Origin: Delphinus delphis
Lineage: Eukaryota > Chordata > Mammalia > Artiodactyla > Delphinidae
NCBI RefSeq assembly: GCF_949987515.2
Contig: NC_082696.1
Coordinates: 34,576,431-34,640,430 of the forward strand
DNA: 64,000 nt
Direction: 5' to 3'
The position numbers and the translations under genes were made by a program. Positions 61,760-64,000 of the stretch are shown piece by piece. The first letter of the stretch is position 1. Each line of letters begins with the position of its first letter. The notes beneath the pieces were generated by a model that was not told the origin of the DNA, did no database searches, and saw only the letters and a program-made list of their open reading frames with translations.

Positions 61760-64000
61760 TCTCATTTTTCTGGCTCTTCTCCTTCATGCACATCCCTCTT
61801 ATCCTTGGTCACCTCCCCCAAACTGGATCCTTTCTCTGTATAGTCTATGTTGCTTCAAGTCTGAATTATCCACTCCTCCCTTTCATCGCTCCCAACCCCA
61901 TACTTAGAATGCAACATGTTACCAAATTCTTCATAAATTGAGCTCTCCATTTCCTTGCTTTAGCTGAAATTTGACTAATTTTCTCAAAGACAGGGGTGGC
62001 CTGGAGAGAGAGAGAGAGTTGGTATTTAATCAGGCAAACCTGAATCCTCTCCCCTCCTGAGAAAATCCCACCTATGTTCTGGGATTCGCTGACCTCCCAT
62101 TTCCCCATAGAGCGCAGGGGTGAACTTGAACAGGCAATGGCTTGAGGACATGAGTGAAATGTCACTTTTCAAGATTCTAAGCTAACTGATAAGGGGATTT
62201 TATTGTGAGTCTCTGAAGACATTCTAGTCCAGGTGTGCAGACACTCAGATTAGCTAATTCCCAGGACCTGCCCTTGAGGTGGAAATAGCAGCAGCCCTGA
62301 GGGATGGCTGGTCCACAGTACCATCCTTCATTAGCTCCTTTACATACCATATCAAACTCTTAGCCCTATGAAGCTTGTGGTCAACTAGAACCTCTATGGG
62401 TTGATTTTTTCCATGCCAATGGCTATTAATTCCCTTGCTCCTTTTTAGTTTGTTGTACTTTAATGTAGGTCTGTGCTTTCTTTTCTTCTTGATTTTATCA
62501 TTTTGGTGCCAGACTGACATAGCAGTTTATTTGGCTGTTTTCCAATTCTTATTTTCTCATCCGAAGCATCAGTTATTTCTCCCAGCATTCTCTTATATTT
62601 TTTTTCAAATTTCTTTAGCTTCATCCAACTTATTGAGATGAAATAACAGTAAAGGATGAAGGATAAAGATTTGGTGCACCATCATAGAAACTGCAGGTTG
62701 ACACAGAGAATTTTACCAATATTCCTTCTATAACGTTGCTCAGCTCGATATGGGTCCATCTAATTGTAGCCACTTCTGTAAATTTATTCATGAAAATATC
62801 CAGAGAAACTCTGTTGAAATTCAAGACAGTGTTTGAAATTTCCCTAATTTATTACTTTATAAACTCTAAAAACAAAACAAAACAAAACCCCCCAAAATCT
62901 CCTACACCATAAAACATGACAGGAAAGGAAACGTGTGATTTGTAAGGCAGAGCCTGATGTCTGGGAGCTGTGGTAATTCCTCGGTGGCCTGTACAGTCTC
63001 CCCTGAAAGTAATGTCTGGTCTTCTTGCTTCTGCGTCAATAGCTTAACATGAGTTTTATAATCTTGTTAGATATAAACGCATGACTTTGGTGTAGTCTTC
63101 AGAATCTACATTTGTTCCTCAGGGCAGGCTCTGTTATTTAGGCAAAAGAAAATATGTTTTGAAAATAAAGTAATTTTTAAAAATGAGCTGTTTTGAGGAG
63201 GTGATAAAACATAATTGATGTTGTTTTTCAAAAGAATGTACAACAGATTTAAGAAAATTCTTAAAATCTGACTTGAAAGCAAGTTTTTCTCTTTTTTATT
63301 TAGGAGGAGCTGTGAAGATATGTGATATTTACTGGCTATCTGAGTTTCTATCAGGCAGAAAACTAGAATTCTATACTTACCATTGGATCTATACAATAAG
63401 CATTACATTAGGTTTCTGCTTCTAGACATCAAATAAGTTAATGGAGACAATTTAGCCCGATTTTTTGCTGCATATGCTGAGCACAAGATGCTTCCTCTCA
63501 GCAACTAAACACATGAGTAAAACATCTAATTTTTAATTGAATAGATGAAACTGTGCCAATATGTGAAAGACAGAGTTACAAACTGCAACAAAATATAACT
63601 GGTTTCATTAAACAGGATTGCATACGTTGGACTGCTGCTGCATGTATTTGAAAAAAGGAAAGCAAATATAGAGCCAAAAATTTATGCTTCATAGACTATA
63701 TATTATACCTAGTAGGTTTAAACTTTTCTTTGTAAAAATTTTCTACTAGGTAGTGATAAGTTGACTTGGACAGCTTTCCTTCTTGTCAATGACTTGTACT
63801 CATGATTCAAACACTGACTTACGATTTGATGGAGGAGGAGATATGGCATCCTTAAAGTGATACTAATAATATATTATACTTTATTATTATACTTTAAGTT
63901 TTGCAGTCTTTTATATTTTTAAAAGGACTCATCCTTTTTTGATTTTACTTGTAATTCGTTTATAAAGTAACATACAAAAAATAGAAATTAATATAGTATA
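61760..64000. other. Intergenic, no recognised feature
   Basis: A short GA run lies at about 62001-62015. The rest looks single-copy and AT-rich, and no exon of a known gene is recognised. An 88-codon frame at 62254-62520 on the - strand has no recognisable domain. Confidence 0.5.

Noticed and set aside
62254..62520. 88-codon - strand frame
   Set aside because: It has no recognisable domain, an ordinary length for chance in AT-rich DNA, and no promoter or splice context.
1..64000. CRISPR arrays, operons, prokaryotic or phage systems
   Set aside because: The window is clearly mammalian nuclear DNA, and no regularly spaced direct repeats or bacterial gene organisation are present.

Overview
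The window is 64 kb of mammalian nuclear DNA, most probably from a cetacean (dolphin or whale). Eight copies of the tRNA-derived CHR-type SINE are present, several of them very similar to one another. This family is known from Cetacea, hippos and ruminants. I saw no BovB LINE or Bov-tA SINE, which argues against a ruminant. Repeat names are recalled from memory, not searched, so family assignments are approximate.

Two known protein-coding genes are present and converge tail to tail. ECHDC1 (ethylmalonyl-CoA decarboxylase, a cytosolic metabolite-repair enzyme) runs on the + strand. Only its last coding exon (10439-10847) is here, preceded by about 10.4 kb of its last intron. RNF146 (Iduna, a poly(ADP-ribose)-directed RING E3 ligase) runs on the - strand. 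Its whole 359-codon reading frame lies in one exon (13518-14597), behind an acceptor splice site. A roughly 19 kb 5'-UTR intron follows, leading back to a CpG-rich promoter near 33.4-33.95 kb. The stop codons are 2.67 kb apart. From memory, human chromosome 6q22.33 has the same ECHDC1/RNF146 convergent layout, with RSPO3 beyond the RNF146 promoter. RSPO3 is not reached here, so about 34-64 kb is intergenic.

Layout. 1-10438: last ECHDC1 intron, with three SINEs, a Tigger-like element, old L1, MIR, L2 and a pure (AC)40 array. 10439-12870: ECHDC1 exon, 3' UTR and an L1 tail. 12870-14600: RNF146 3' UTR and CDS. 14601-33600: RNF146 intron, with a full 16-bp-TSD L1 insertion, one SINE, a degraded L1 ORF2 and L2/MIR/MER5 debris. 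33380-34190: CpG-island promoter and a CTCF-like site. 34200-64000: intergenic, rich in L1, ERV/MaLR LTRs, hAT elements, SINEs and several striking simple-sequence tracts.

The two genes are not known to share a pathway; their adjacency is ancestral synteny. I found no unfamiliar gene cluster and no undescribed system. The observations most worth checking are a near-perfect 18-bp-arm hairpin at 23.1 kb that looks like a template-switch event, a perfect CLEAR/USF palindrome in the RNF146 promoter, an expanded SINE variant at 2.1-2.5 kb, and two long tracts likely to form non-B DNA.
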